A DNA stretch of 64,000 nucleotides from Pseudonocardia sp. CNS-139 (lineage in GTDB: Bacteria; Actinomycetota; Actinomycetes; Mycobacteriales; Pseudonocardiaceae). Position 1 is the stretch's first letter; every line of letters starts with the position of its first letter. The notes beneath the pieces are model-generated. The model ran no database searches, had not been told where the DNA came from, and saw only the letters and a list, made by a program, of their open reading frames with translations. Positions 52,506-63,456 of this stretch are shown here, piece after piece. Made by a program: the position numbers and the translations under genes. The stretch lies in NCBI GenBank assembly GCA_001942415.1, contig MKJX01000077.1, positions 29,397 to 93,396 of the forward strand. The letters are read 5' to 3'.

Positions 52506-53210
52506 TCACGGCCACGGTCACGGCCACAACCACGGCTACTCGCTGGACCCCACGGAGGCCGACCCCGACCCGCACACCCCCGCGACGCCGGCCGGACGGG
52601 CCGTGCGCATCGGCATCGGCGGGCCCGTCGGGAGCGGCAAGACCGCGCTGGTCGCGGCACTGGCCCGCACGCTGGGCCCGCGGATGCGGCTCGGGGTGGT
52701 GACCAACGACATCTACACCACCGAGGACGCCGACTTCCTGCGCCGGGCGGGCGTGCTCACCCCCGACCGGATCGAGGCCGTGCAGACCGGCTGCTGCCCG
52801 CACACCGCGATCCGCGACGACATCACCGCCAACCTCGACGCGATCGAGCTGCTTGAGGAGCGCTTCGGCGACCTCGACCTCGTGCTCGTCGAGAGCGGCG
52901 GCGACAACCTGACGGCCGTGTTCAGCCGCGGGCTGATCGACCGGCAGATCTTCGTCGTGGACGTCGCGGGCGGCGACAAGGTGCCGCGCAAGGGCGGGCC
53001 CGGCGTCACCACGGCCGACCTGCTCGTCATCAACAAGATCGACCTCGCCCCGTATGTCGGCGCGGACATGGAGGTCATGACCTCGACGCGCACCGGATGC
53101 GCGGCGACCTGCCGGTGATCACGCAGTCGCTGGTGCACGACCCGGCCGCCACCGACGTCACGGAATGGGTGCTCGCGCAGGTGGCCGCCGTGCGGCAGCC
53201 GGTCGGCTGA
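52495..53210 (+). CDS. ureG: Urease accessory GTPase UreG with His-rich N-terminus (one frameshift)
   Basis: About 238 residues. Residues 4-14 are [12 protein letters not shown], a nickel-binding tail; then P-loop [28 protein letters not shown], the metal motif CCPHTA (CPH), [23 protein letters not shown]-driven nickel insertion. One base missing near 53083. As no ureE is present, the His-rich tail may supply nickel. TTG 52495 is the likely start. Confidence 0.92.
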
Positions 53211-53213
53211 GCG

Positions 53214-54011
53214 GTGCGCGCGAGTGCGCGGATCGTCGTCGGGTGCGACGGGTCCGGGCGCAGCGTGGTCCGCGAGCTGCGGTCGCAGGCCCCGATGACG
53301 CTGCTGCCGCAGCGCGGGGCGGCCGCGGCGCGGTCCCCGGTGGCGACCGTGCACCTGGTCGGCTCGGCCACCACCCCGCTCGGCGGCGACGACGTCACAC
53401 TGGACGTCGAGGTCGGGCCGGGTGCGCAGCTCGTGCTCACGGGGGTGGCCGCGACGCTCGCGCTGCCGGGGCCGGGCACGGCCGCGCCCAGCCGGATGGC
53501 CGTGCGGATCGTGCTGGCCGAGCGAGCCGGCGTGCAGTACCTGCCGGAGCCGATGATCGTGACGCGGCGGGCCGAGCACCTCGCCGAGCTGCACGCCGAA
53601 CTCGGGCCGGGCGCCCGGCTGCGATGCCGCGAGGTGCTGGTGGCCGGGCGCAGCGGCGAGCTGCCGGGCCGGTTCCGCGGCCTGACCCGGGTGTGCGACA
53701 CCGCGACCGGGGCGCTGCTCGTGCAGACCCAGGAGCTGGTGGGCGACCTCGCGCTGCACCGCTCGGCCGCGCACCTGGCCGGGCGCCGCGTGCTGGGCAC
53801 CGAGGTGCTGGTGTGGGGCGAGGACCCGGCGGAGGCCGTCGCCGGCCCGTGGTGGTCGCTCACCCCGCTGGCGCTGCGCGGCTCGCTGGCCACCGCCGTG
53901 GGCACCGACGCCGTGACGACCACCCGGGACCTCGCGACCGCCATCGCGTCGCATCCGGGCTGGTCGGGTGAGGTGCTGAGGAACGCGGAGGACGCCGAAC
54001 CGCGCCGATGA
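53214..54011 (+). CDS. ureD: Urease accessory protein UreD
   Basis: 265 residues, one frame. PMTLLPQRG, VHLVGSATTPLGGDDVTLDVEVGPGAQLVLTG, YLPEPMIVTRRAEH are UreD signatures. Scaffold of the activation complex. Last gene of the operon; its stop overlaps the next ATG, so the hydrolase may be co-transcribed. Confidence 0.88.
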   Translation: MRASARIVVGCDGSGRSVVRELRSQAPMTLLPQRGAAAARSPVATVHLVGSATTPLGGDDVTLDVEVGPGAQLVLTGVAATLALPGPGTAAPSRMAVRIVLAERAGVQYLPEPMIVTRRAEHLAELHAELGPGARLRCREVLVAGRSGELPGRFRGLTRVCDTATGALLVQTQELVGDLALHRSAAHLAGRRVLGTEVLVWGEDPAEAVAGPWWSLTPLALRGSLATAVGTDAVTTTRDLATAIASHPGWSGEVLRNAEDAEPRR

Positions 54012-54850
54012 GTTCCGGCGGCCGGGGAAGTCCCACCGTCGTGACCAACTCGCACACGATCGACGTCCCCGGTGGCCGGCTGTACTACGAGGTCCGCGGC
54101 TCGGGACCGCTCCTGCTCGTCGTGGGATCGCCGATGGGCGCCGCCCCGTTCGCGCGGCTCGCCGACGCGCTCGCCGACGACCACACGGTCGTCACGCTGG
54201 ACCCGCGCGGCATCTCCGCCAGCCGGCTCGACGACCCCGGCGAGGACACCACCGTCGACCAGCGGGCCGACGACCTCGTGGCGATCCTCGACGACCTGGG
54301 CACGGAGTCCGCCGACGTGTTCGGCAGCAGCGGCGGCGCCGTCACCGGGCTCTCGCTGGTCGCCCGGTACCCGGGCCAGGTGCGCACGCTCGTCGCGCAC
54401 GAGCCGCCGCTGCTGGAGCTGCTGCCGGACGCCGCCGAGCGCCGCGCCGGGATCGACGACATCGTCGACACGTTCCACCGCGAGGGCCTGGGCGCCGCGT
54501 TCGGCAAGTTCATGGCCGGGTTCGCGGCCGCCGGCGAGGAGAACGCGCCGCCTCCGCCTCCGCCCGGCCCGCCCTCGGAGCAGGACCTCGCCGACGGCGC
54601 CCGGTTCCTCGGCCACGACATGCGCGCCACCACCCGCTACCTGCCGGACGTCGCCGCGGTGACGGCCGCGCCCACCCGGATGGTCGTGGCGGTCGGGGCG
54701 GAGTCGGCCGGCCAGCCCGCCCACCTCGGGGCCGTGGCGCTCGCGGAGCGGCTGGGCACGGCCGCGGTGGAGTTCCCGGGCGGCCACGGCGAGTTCCTCG
54801 GCCGGCCCGCCGAGTTCGCCGACGCCCTGCGCAAGGCGCTGGCCGGCTGA
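54008..54850 (+). CDS. Alpha/beta hydrolase
   Basis: 280 residues. Nucleophile elbow VFGSSGGAVTGL, oxyanion region LVVGSPMGAAPF, VTLDPRGISAS, catalytic histidine in FPGGHGEFLG. A Pro-rich insertion (PPPPPPGPPSEQD) sits in the cap. Substrate unknown. ATGA overlap with ureD but no functional link to urease is evident. Confidence 0.85.
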   Translation: MSSGGRGSPTVVTNSHTIDVPGGRLYYEVRGSGPLLLVVGSPMGAAPFARLADALADDHTVVTLDPRGISASRLDDPGEDTTVDQRADDLVAILDDLGTESADVFGSSGGAVTGLSLVARYPGQVRTLVAHEPPLLELLPDAAERRAGIDDIVDTFHREGLGAAFGKFMAGFAAAGEENAPPPPPPGPPSEQDLADGARFLGHDMRATTRYLPDVAAVTAAPTRMVVAVGAESAGQPAHLGAVALAERLGTAAVEFPGGHGEFLGRPAEFADALRKALAG

Positions 54851-54854
54851 CTCC

Positions 54855-55517
54855 TCAGGCCGCGGGCCGCTGGTGGTACGAGTCGACGTACTCCTGGTGG
54901 GACAGCCGCACGATCGCGTCCATGATCTCGTCGGTCACGGCGCGCCGGATCGCGCTGGCCCCCTCCAGGCCGTCGTAGCGGGAGAAGTCGAGCGGCTGCC
55001 CGTAGCGCACGACCACCCGGCGCACCCGCGGGAAGCGGGCGCCGACGGGCTGCACGCGCTCGGTGCCGATCAGCGCCACCGGAACCACCGGGGCGCCGGT
55101 GCCGAGCGCGAGCGCGGCCACACCGGTGTGCCCGCGGTGCAGCCGCCCGTCGAGCGAGCGGGTGCCCTCGGGGTAGATCGCGAACGCGCCGTCGGCGTCG
55201 AGCACCTGGCGGGCGGCGTGCAGCGCGTCGAGGCCGGCCTTGGCGTTGCCGCGGTCGACGGGCACGTAGCCCAGCGCGGAGAGGAACGAGGCCAGCGCGC
55301 GGCCCTTGAGTCCCCTGCCGACGAAGTACTCGGCCTTGCCGAGGAACGCGACCGGCCGCCCCGCGGTCAGCGCGATGACCGCCGTGTCGACGGCGGCGCG
55401 GTGGTTCGCGGCGAGGATCACCCGCCCGTTGCGGGGCACGTTGGGTGCCCCGTGGACGATCGGGCGGTAGATCAACCGGACGAGGGGCGCGAGCAACCAG
55501 CGGACCAGCAGGTGCAC
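54855..55517 (-). CDS. 1-acyl-glycerol-3-phosphate acyltransferase (PlsC family)
   Basis: About 220 residues from GTG 55517 (frame open to 55607). Motif I NHRAAVD (NHx4D), motif II YVPVDRG, motif III YPEGTRSLDG, VVPVALIGT. Acylates lysophosphatidate at the membrane; the N-terminal hydrophobic segment anchors it. Upstream gene ends at 55591, so the longer start would overlap. Confidence 0.85.
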   Translation of the reverse strand: MHLLVRWLLAPLVRLIYRPIVHGAPNVPRNGRVILAANHRAAVDTAVIALTAGRPVAFLGKAEYFVGRGLKGRALASFLSALGYVPVDRGNAKAGLDALHAARQVLDADGAFAIYPEGTRSLDGRLHRGHTGVAALALGTGAPVVPVALIGTERVQPVGARFPRVRRVVVRYGQPLDFSRYDGLEGASAIRRAVTDEIMDAIVRLSHQEYVDSYHQRPAA

Positions 55518-55590
55518 GGGCAGAGAACGTAGCGGCTGTGCCCGCGGTTCCGCACCGGGCGTTCCGGTGACGTCGACGGCAAACCCGGCT

Positions 55591-56679
55591 TCAGGGTGGT
55601 GACGCACCGCGCATGGCCGCCAGCCCCTCCTCGCGGGTCATGCCGGTGGCCTGCAGGAGGTCGAGCGCGATCGAGCGCAGCTGGGCCAGGATGACCTGCT
55701 CGGACGGGCCCGGCTGCCGGCGCTGTGCGAGCGCCCGCACGTGCCGGACGACGTCGAGCACCGGCTCGCGGGCCCGTTCCCGGTCGCCCTCGCGGTCGAG
55801 CTGCTCGGCGAGCGCGCGGACCGCGCCCGCCGTCTCGTCGAGGAGGTCGGCCAGCTCGGGAACGGCCGGCTCGCCGTCGCACAGCGCGGTGTACGCGCGC
55901 CGCACGAGCACCCGGGTGTTGCGCATCGCGTAGTCGGCCCGCTCGGCCAGCTCGTGGAACCGGCGCAGCACCCGGCGCCTGCGCCGGTGGAGCGGGGCCA
56001 CCCGGGTGATCTCCTGCCCGCCGTGCAGCGCCGAGCGCAGGCCGTCGATGAGCGGCTGGCTGGCCCGGGCCCGCCGCAGCGCCTCCGCCGCGGCGTCCGG
56101 GTCGCGGTCGCGCAGCGCACCCGCGGTCCGCTGGAGCACGGCGGCCAGCTCGTCGAGCAGGATGCGGGCCTCCCGGCGCACCGGCCCGACCGGGTCGGAC
56201 GGCAGCACGGCGGCCACGAGCACACCCACCGTCCCGCCGATCAGCGCGTCGACGCAGCGGTCGAGGCCGCCGGTCCCGCCCGGCGGCAGCAGTGTCGCCA
56301 CCAGCACGGCCGACGACCCGGCTTGCGCCACCAGCAGCGCGGCCCCGTCCGCGAACACGGCGACGGCCATCGCGAGGCCCACGACCAGCGCGATCTGCCA
56401 CGGCCCGCTGCCGATCCGCTCGATCAGCAGGTCGCCCACGAGCACACCGACGCTCACCCCGACGACCAGCTCGGCCACCCGGCGCAGCCGGCTCGTCAGC
56501 GAGACCCCGAGGCTGATCACCGCGGCGATCGGGGCGAAGAACGGGCGGGCGTGCCCGACGAGGTCGCCCGCCACGAACCACGCGAGGGCGGCGGCCAGCG
56601 CGCACTGCGCGATCGGCAGCGCCGAGACCCGCAGCCGCAGCCCGCCCTGTCGCAGCCGCGCCCGCGCGCCCCGACCCAC
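55591..56679 (-). CDS. FUSC-family membrane protein
   Basis: 362 residues. N-terminal six-helix bundle (IAQCALAAALAWFVAGDLVG ... PFFAPIAAVISLGVSLTSRLRR, the FUSC signature), then a cytoplasmic helical half with HRRRRRVLRRFHELAERADYAMRN. Half the size of the FUSC protein at 35.5-37.8 kb, with a single membrane module, so it likely dimerises. Same-strand neighbour of DUF3151 and PlsC genes. Confidence 0.8.
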   Translation of the reverse strand: MGRGARARLRQGGLRLRVSALPIAQCALAAALAWFVAGDLVGHARPFFAPIAAVISLGVSLTSRLRRVAELVVGVSVGVLVGDLLIERIGSGPWQIALVVGLAMAVAVFADGAALLVAQAGSSAVLVATLLPPGGTGGLDRCVDALIGGTVGVLVAAVLPSDPVGPVRREARILLDELAAVLQRTAGALRDRDPDAAAEALRRARASQPLIDGLRSALHGGQEITRVAPLHRRRRRVLRRFHELAERADYAMRNTRVLVRRAYTALCDGEPAVPELADLLDETAGAVRALAEQLDREGDRERAREPVLDVVRHVRALAQRRQPGPSEQVILAQLRSIALDLLQATGMTREEGLAAMRGASPP

Positions 56680-56682
56680 CCC

Positions 56683-57105
56683 CTACTCGTCCTTCGCCAG
56701 CCCCAGCGCCTCGGCCGCGGCCGGGTCGGAGTCGGTCAGGAACGTACGGCAACGCTCGGCCTCGTCCGTCTCGCCGATCGCGTCGGCGGCCTTCTGCAGC
56801 GCCGCCAGCGCACGCAGGAAGCCCTGGTTGGGCACGTGCTCCCACGGGACCGGGCCGAAGCCCTTCCAGCCGCTGCGGCGCAGCTGGTCGAGCCCCCGGT
56901 GGTAGCCGGTGCGGGCGTAGGCGTACCCGGTGATCGTCAGGCCGTCGCGCAGCGCGCTCTCGGCCAGCACGGCCCAGGCGAGGCTCGACGAGGGGTGCGC
57001 CGCGGCGACCTCCGGCGGCTCCAGACCCCGGTCCAGGTCGGCCGCGGCCGGGTCGACGGGCAGCAGCGTGGGCTCCGGGCCGAGAAGGTTCCCCTGCAGA
57101 CTCAT
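56683..57105 (-). CDS. DUF3151 protein, Rv0360c-like
   Basis: 140 residues from ATG 57105 (ATG 57114 also in frame). MSLQGNLLGPEPTLLP, HPSSSLAWAVLAESAL, YAYARTGYHRGLDQLRRSGWKGFGPVPW are the family marks. TPR-like helical protein of unknown function, placed beside fba as in mycobacteria. Confidence 0.85.
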   Translation of the reverse strand: MSLQGNLLGPEPTLLPVDPAAADLDRGLEPPEVAAAHPSSSLAWAVLAESALRDGLTITGYAYARTGYHRGLDQLRRSGWKGFGPVPWEHVPNQGFLRALAALQKAADAIGETDEAERCRTFLTDSDPAAAEALGLAKDE

Positions 57106-57148
57106 GGGGGCCATCCTGCCCGACCCGGAGCGCTCGCCGCGGTGCGCG

Positions 57149-58180
<1,032 letters not shown>

Positions 58181-58286
58181 GACTGGCCCTCCTCGACGTC
58201 CGCGTCCTCGTCGTACCGGAGTATCCCGCACGACGACGGCCGACGTCCCGCTCGCAGTGCTCACGGCCACGGCTAGGCTCCACCAC

Positions 58287-58865
58287 ATGGTGGACGGCGC
58301 TGGGGAGAACGCCGTCGAGGCGACGCTCTCGCGACTGCGGCGGCTCGACGCACGACCGGAGCCTCCGCCCGTCCCGGGGTCCCCGCTCACGCTGTCCGAC
58401 CTCTACCGCGACCACCGCATGCGCATGGTGCGGCTGGCCATCCTGCTCGTGGACGACCCGAGCACCGCCGAGGACGTCGTGCAGGAGGCGTTCACGGGGC
58501 TGCACCGGCACTGGTCGAGCCTGCGCGACGAGGCGGCCGCCGTCGGCTACCTGCGCACGGCCGTGGTGAACGGCTCGCGTTCGGTGCTGCGGCGGCGCCG
58601 CACGGCCCGCGACTACGTGCCCCCGCACCAGGTCAACGCCCGCTCGGCCGAGTCGCTCGCGATGCTGTCGGCCGAGCACCAGGCCGTGGTGGACGCGCTG
58701 GCGACGCTGCCCCGGCGGCAGCGCGAGGTGCTGGTCCTGCGCTACTACGGCGGGCTGTCCGAGGCCGAGATCGCCGACGCCACCGGGATCAGCCGGGGCA
58801 CCGTCAAGTCCACCGCCAGCCGCGCGCTCGACGCCGTCGCGCGCGTCATGGGCTCGCGCGCCTGA
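58287..58865 (+). CDS. SigE-family ECF RNA polymerase sigma factor
   Basis: 192 residues. Region 2: LTLSDLYRDHRMRMVRLAILLVDDPSTAEDVVQEAFTGL in pieces; region 4: LPRRQREVLVLRYYGGLSEAEIADATGISRGTVKSTASRAL. A 30-residue N-terminal extension precedes sigma-2. No anti-sigma with a zinc motif is adjacent; the small membrane protein downstream may be the partner. Divergent from fba. Confidence 0.87.
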   Translation: MVDGAGENAVEATLSRLRRLDARPEPPPVPGSPLTLSDLYRDHRMRMVRLAILLVDDPSTAEDVVQEAFTGLHRHWSSLRDEAAAVGYLRTAVVNGSRSVLRRRRTARDYVPPHQVNARSAESLAMLSAEHQAVVDALATLPRRQREVLVLRYYGGLSEAEIADATGISRGTVKSTASRALDAVARVMGSRA

Positions 58866-58914
58866 GACGCCGCTGCTACGGCCGGGCGGGCACCGCAAGG
58901 CCGCGTGAGGCACG

Positions 58915-59175
58915 ATGTCCCCCGTGAGCACCAGCGACGAGTCCGAGCGCCGGGTCGCGGAAGCGCTGCGCGCCCGTGCCGCGGGCGCACCGGGCCTGGC
59001 GAACGCCGGCGTGCTCGGCCAGGGCACCGCCCGCCCGCAGCGCCGCCCGGCGCCGCCCGCCGGCACGAGCGCCCGCACGGCCCTCCTGATCGCCCTGCTC
59101 GGCGGCGCGGTGCTCGGCTGCGCGCTCGCGCTGGTGTCGCTGCTGGCCCCGGGAGTGCTCGCCGCGCTGGGCTGA
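58915..59175 (+). CDS. Small membrane protein downstream of the sigma factor
   Basis: 86 residues: charged N-terminus (DESERRVAEALRARAAG), then one transmembrane helix TALLIALLGGAVLGCALALV. 49 bases after the sigma gene; could modulate it, but no anti-sigma motif is seen. GTG 58924 is an alternative start. Confidence 0.6.
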   Translation: MSPVSTSDESERRVAEALRARAAGAPGLANAGVLGQGTARPQRRPAPPAGTSARTALLIALLGGAVLGCALALVSLLAPGVLAALG

Positions 59176-59214
59176 CCGCGGCCCGCCCCCCGGACGGCGG
59201 TACCGTCTCCCGTC

Positions 59215-59859
59215 GTGACGACCCTTGCGCTCGGGCCGGAGTGGCTGCAGCCCGACGTCATCATCTCGTGGCTGGGCCCGTGGGCGGTGATCGGGCTCGC
59301 GCTGATCGTGTTCGCCGAGTGCGGGCTGCTGCTCGGGTTCTTCCTGCCCGGCGACTCCCTGCTCTTCACGGCCGGCCTGTTCGTCGCGCAGGGCGCGATC
59401 CAGGTGCCGCTGTGGGCGGTGTGCATCGTGCTGGTGGTCGCCGCGTTCGCCGGCAACGTCACCGGCTACTGGGTCGGGCGCGCCGCCGGCCCCGCCGTGT
59501 TCGACCGGCCGAGGTCCCGGCTGTTCAAGCCCGCGCACGTGGTGAAGACCCAGCAGTTCTTCGACAAGTACGGCACCCGGGCCATCGTGATGGCCCGGTT
59601 CGTCCCGATCGTGCGCACCTTCATCACCGTGATGGCCGGTGTCGGGCGGATGGACGCCAGGCGCTACCTGTCGTACTCGCTGGTCGGCGGGGTGGTGTGG
59701 GCCGCCGGTGTGACGCTGCTCGGGTTCTGGCTCGGCCAGTTCGCGTTCGTGCGCGACAACATCGAGATGATGCTCATCCTCATCGTGCTGGTCTCGGTGG
59801 TGCCGATCGTGGTCGAGGTCGTCCGGGCCCGCCGCCGTCCCGGGGCGCACGCCGGCTAG
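59215..59859 (+). CDS. DedA-family membrane protein, Rv0364-like
   Basis: 214 residues. ECGLLLGFFLPGDSLLF, GNVTGYWVGRAAG, the re-entrant GTRAIVMARFVPIVRTF with two conserved arginines, and terminal helices. Family flips polyprenyl phosphates or phospholipids. GTG-type start shortly after the small membrane gene; order fba-dedA-GH76 as in mycobacteria. Confidence 0.88.
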   Translation: MTTLALGPEWLQPDVIISWLGPWAVIGLALIVFAECGLLLGFFLPGDSLLFTAGLFVAQGAIQVPLWAVCIVLVVAAFAGNVTGYWVGRAAGPAVFDRPRSRLFKPAHVVKTQQFFDKYGTRAIVMARFVPIVRTFITVMAGVGRMDARRYLSYSLVGGVVWAAGVTLLGFWLGQFAFVRDNIEMMLILIVLVSVVPIVVEVVRARRRPGAHAG

Positions 59860-59894
59860 AGCACCCCCGGCCAGAGACCCAGGGACCCTGACCG

Positions 59895-60966
59895 TCAGCC
59901 GAGGTCGGCGCCCTGCAGCCGGGCGGCGGCCTCCAGCAGCATCCAGCCCGAGAGCTGCACCGACAGGTCGGCCTCCGGCGAGCCCGCCCGTGGCTCGGGC
60001 GCCGGGTCGCGCCACTGGGCCGAGAACACCGGGCCGCCCGCCACCTCGGCCCGGCCCTTCCACACCGCCTCGGCGTTGGCGAACACCATGCGGGACGCCG
60101 GACCGGCGATCTCGGGCATGCGCAGCGCGGCGTCGGCCAGGTAGCGCGCGGTGATGCCGGCGAAGAGCCCGCCGTCACCGCCGCCGGACCCGGGCAGTAC
60201 CAGGTCGGGCCCGGCCAGCCGCTGCATCACCGCGTCCAGCAGCGCGATCGCGCGGTCGGTCCAGCGCTGGTGGCCGTCGCGGGCGGCGAGCTCGACACAG
60301 CGCCCAGGTGGACGCCCTGGCAGTAGGTGTAGACGGCGGGTTCGACGGCCCGCACATTGCCGTCCGGCCCGACCCGCACTCCGTCGCGGACCAGCCCCGA
60401 GTCGGGGTCGACGAGCGTCTCGGCCACCCAGTCGGTGATCGCCGCGGCGAACGCCTTCTGCCCGTCGCGGGCGAGCAGGATCGCCGCGGGGCCGTTGGCC
60501 GGGGCCGCCTTGAAGTCGTCGTCGCGGCGCCACCAGAGCCCGCCGCCCCCGCCTTCCGTCCAGCCCTCGTGCAGCCGGGCGGTGATCACCGGCAGCGCGG
60601 CCGGGCCGGCGCGGCCCACGAGCGTGCCGGCCCGCTGCAGGGCGAGGCCGAGCCACGCGATGTCGTCGTAGTAGCGGTTGAGCCACGAGCCCGCGTTGCG
60701 CAGCCGCACGGTGCGGGCCAGCGCCGCGATGGCCGTGGCCTTGTGCTGCGCGGGCCGGCGCAGCTGCGCGTCGATGAGGCAGTCGAGCAGGTGGGCCTGC
60801 CACCAGTAGTGCCACGGGAACGGCTTCGCGGGGACCCGCCGGGCCACCGCACCCGCCCGATCCGGGTGGCCGGGACAACCCCGCCGAGGCGCCGCAGGTG
60901 CCGACGGAGAACCGCCCGTTCGGCGATGCCCGCCCGCTCCGACCAGTCGACGTCCGCGGCAGCCAC
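59895..60966 (-). CDS. Glycoside hydrolase family 76-like protein, Rv0365c-like (two frameshifts)
   Basis: About 357 residues. PFPWHYWWQAHLLDCLIDAQ, NRYYDDIAWLGLAL with the paired aspartates typical of GH76 alpha-1,6-mannanases, GGLWWRRDDDFKAAPANGPAAILLA, YTYCQGV. No signal peptide visible, so a cytoplasmic role or another sugar substrate is possible. Missing bases near 60855 and 60300. GTG 60966; divergent from the DJ-1/AraC gene. Confidence 0.78.
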
Positions 60967-61025
60967 ACAGCCAGTTTGCCTGATGGCCGAATCCGAGGGT
61001 CTCCCGTCGTTGACGCCACAGCCGG

Positions 61026-62020
61026 GTGGCGACGACCGTGAACGGTGTGCACGAGGTGCTGATCCCGCTGTTCGAGGGCGTGGAGCCGCTCGACGTGACG
61101 GGCCCGCACCAGGTGCTCGCCACCGCCAACGCGTTCCTCGCCGCCACCGGATCGGAGCACGCCTACCGGCTTCGGACGGCCGCCACCGGCGACGGGCCGG
61201 TGCGCGCGTGGAGCGGGCTGGGTTTCGTCGCGGACGGACCGCTGCCCGGGTCCGGCGCCATCGGCACGCTGCTCGTCCCCGGCGGCTTCGGCTCCCGCGG
61301 GCTCGCGCAGGACCCGGCGTTCCTCGACTGGCTGCGCGCCGCCGCGGACCGGTCCGAGCGCGTCGTGTCGGTGTGCAGCGGCGCGTTCGTGCTCGCCGCC
61401 GCCGGGCTGCTCGACGGGCTCGCCGCCACCACGCACTGGCGCTACGCACCGGCGCTCGCGGAGACCTTCCCGGCCGTCGACGTCCGGACGGACGCGATCT
61501 TCCTGCGCCAGGGCCGCGTCTGGACGTCCGCGGGCGTCACCGCGGGCATCGACGTCGCGCTGGCCCTCGTCGAGACCGACCACGGCGCCGACATCGCGCA
61601 GCAGGTGGCCCGCGAGCTGGTCGTGTTCCTGCGCCGGCCGGGCGGGCAGAGCCAGTTCGCCGGCCCGGTGTGGTCGCCGCCCGCGAAGAGCCCCGGCGTC
61701 CGGGCCGCGCAGGACCTCATCCACGCCGACCCGGCCGCCGACCTGCGGGTTCCCGTGCTCGCCTCCCGTGTCGGGATGAGCGAGCGGCACTTCAGCCGGG
61801 AGTTCACGAAGGCCCTGGGCTGCCCGCCGGGGGACTACGTCGAGCGGGTCCGCGTCGACGCCGCCCGCCGGCTGCTGGAGTCCACGCCCGTGCTCGTCGG
61901 GGTGGTGGCCGCCGGGGTGGGCTTCGGTCCGCCGAGACGATGCGCCGCGCGTTCCTGCGCCGCCTCGGCGTCCCGCCCGACCAGTACCGGCGGCAGTTCG
62001 CCGTCGCCACCACCGAGTGA
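61026..62020 (+). CDS. GlxA/FtrA-type AraC regulator with DJ-1/PfpI domain (one frameshift)
   Basis: About 331 residues. N-terminal DJ-1/PfpI-like sensor (LIPLFEGVEPLDVTGPHQVL, VVSVCSGAFVLAAAGLLDG with the elbow cysteine), C-terminal AraC HTH (LRVPVLASRVGMSERHFSREF ... SAETMRRAFLRRLGVPPDQYRR). One base missing near 61928. The next gene encodes a lone DJ-1 domain very like its sensor; 11 bases separate them, so it is probably its regulator or partner. Confidence 0.85.
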
Positions 62021-62031
62021 GAGGAGCGACC

Positions 62032-62670
62032 GTGCAGGTCGCGATCGCGCTGTACCCCCGCTTCACCGCGCTCGACGCGGTGGGGCCCTACGAGGTGCTG
62101 CAGCGCGTGCCCGCGCTGGAGCCGGTGTTCGTCGCCGAGCGGCGCGGCGAGGTCCGCACCGAGAACGGCTTCCTCGCGCTCGTCGCCGACGCCGCGTTCG
62201 ACGAGGTCCCGGCCCCGGACGTGGTGCTCGTGCCCGGCGGCTACCCGGACACGGCGCTGCTGGCGGGCGGGCCGCTGCTGGACTGGGTGCGCGCCGTCCA
62301 CCCCGGCACCCGGTTCACGACGTCCGTGTGCACCGGCGCGCTCGTGCTCGCCGCGGCCGGGCTGCTCACCGGGCTGACGGCCACCACGCACTGGGCCGTG
62401 CTGCCCCACCTGGAGAAGCTCGGCGCCGTGCCGGTGAGCCGGCGGGTGGTGGAGCACCTGCCGGAGCGCCTGATCACCGCGGCCGGCGTGTCCGCCGGGA
62501 TCGACATGGGCATCCGGCTGGTCGAGCTGCTCGTCGACGACGTCTCGGCGAGGGCGGCTCAGGTGATGATCGAGTACGACCCGCGGCCCCCGTTCGACGC
62601 CGGCCACCCGAGCAAGGTCGGGCCCGAGGTGATGGCCCGCCTGGCCGAGCACGCCGGCTTGCGCAGCTGA
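62032..62670 (+). CDS. DJ-1/PfpI-family protein
   Basis: 212 residues. IALYPRFTALDAVGPYEVLQ, VLVPGGYPDT, TSVCTGALVLAAAGLLTG (nucleophilic cysteine), THWAVLPHLEKLGA. Isonitrile hydratase/ThiJ-like branch. GTG 62032 has GAGAGGAG seven bases upstream. Overlaps no gene and is probably co-transcribed with the upstream regulator. Enzymatic substrate unknown. Confidence 0.85.
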   Translation: MQVAIALYPRFTALDAVGPYEVLQRVPALEPVFVAERRGEVRTENGFLALVADAAFDEVPAPDVVLVPGGYPDTALLAGGPLLDWVRAVHPGTRFTTSVCTGALVLAAAGLLTGLTATTHWAVLPHLEKLGAVPVSRRVVEHLPERLITAAGVSAGIDMGIRLVELLVDDVSARAAQVMIEYDPRPPFDAGHPSKVGPEVMARLAEHAGLRS

Positions 62671-62673
62671 CGC

Positions 62674-63354
62674 TCAGAAGTGCTGCACCAGCTGCGGGAA
62701 CGCCTTCAGGTGCAGCACACCCGCGTCCGACTCGTCCAGCTCGTCGTGCTCCAGCGCCCACGTGTGCGGGTTGGGGATGAACACCGCGCCGAGCCCGGCG
62801 GCGCGGGCCGGGAGGATGTCGGAGCGCGGCGAGTTCCCGATCATCCACGTCGTGGCGGGCGTCAGTCGCCGATCGGCCACCAGCGAGCGGTAGGTGGCGA
62901 CGTCCTTCTCCGGCACGATGTGCAGGCTCCGGAAGTGGTGCGCGAGGCCGGACGCGTCGATCTTCCTCTGCTGCTCCGCCGGCGCGCCCTTCGTGAGCAG
63001 CAGCAGCTCGTGCCGGGAGCCCAGCTGGGTGAGCGTGTCGGCCACCCCGGGCACCAGCTCCACCTCGTCGAACGTCAGCGCGCGGGCGAGCTCGGTGATC
63101 TCCGCGGCCTCCGCCGCCGACGCCGGACGCTGCGACAGCCGCTCGAAGCAGTCGTGCAGGCTGCGCAGGAAGCTGGTACTCCCGTAGCCGTGCACGGCGA
63201 CGTTGGCCCGCTCGACCTCGTCGAGCACCGCCCGCGCGGCCGTCCGGTCGAGCGTGGGGTGCGCGACCCAGTCGAGGTAGGCGCCGACCACCCGCTCGAA
63301 GAGGACGTTGTTCTCCCAGAGGGTGTCGTCGGCGTCGAAGATTAGACAAACCAT
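62674..63354 (-). CDS. HAD-superfamily hydrolase
   Basis: 226 residues. Motif I FDADDTLW (nucleophile and acid/base aspartates), motif II LLLLTKG, the lysine in KGAPAEQQRKID, motif III/IV IGNSPRSDILPARAAGLG. A helical cap lies between motifs I and II. Phosphatase for a small metabolite. Convergent with the DJ-1 gene. Confidence 0.88.
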   Translation of the reverse strand: MVCLIFDADDTLWENNVLFERVVGAYLDWVAHPTLDRTAARAVLDEVERANVAVHGYGSTSFLRSLHDCFERLSQRPASAAEAAEITELARALTFDEVELVPGVADTLTQLGSRHELLLLTKGAPAEQQRKIDASGLAHHFRSLHIVPEKDVATYRSLVADRRLTPATTWMIGNSPRSDILPARAAGLGAVFIPNPHTWALEHDELDESDAGVLHLKAFPQLVQHF

Positions 63355-63456
63355 GCCTGACCTGCACTCACTACCTAGTGTGCCTACGATCGGGCACGGT
63401 CAGTGATCACGATAGTTGCCGATCCGTGACCTGACGACCGAGTTTCAGTACGCCGA

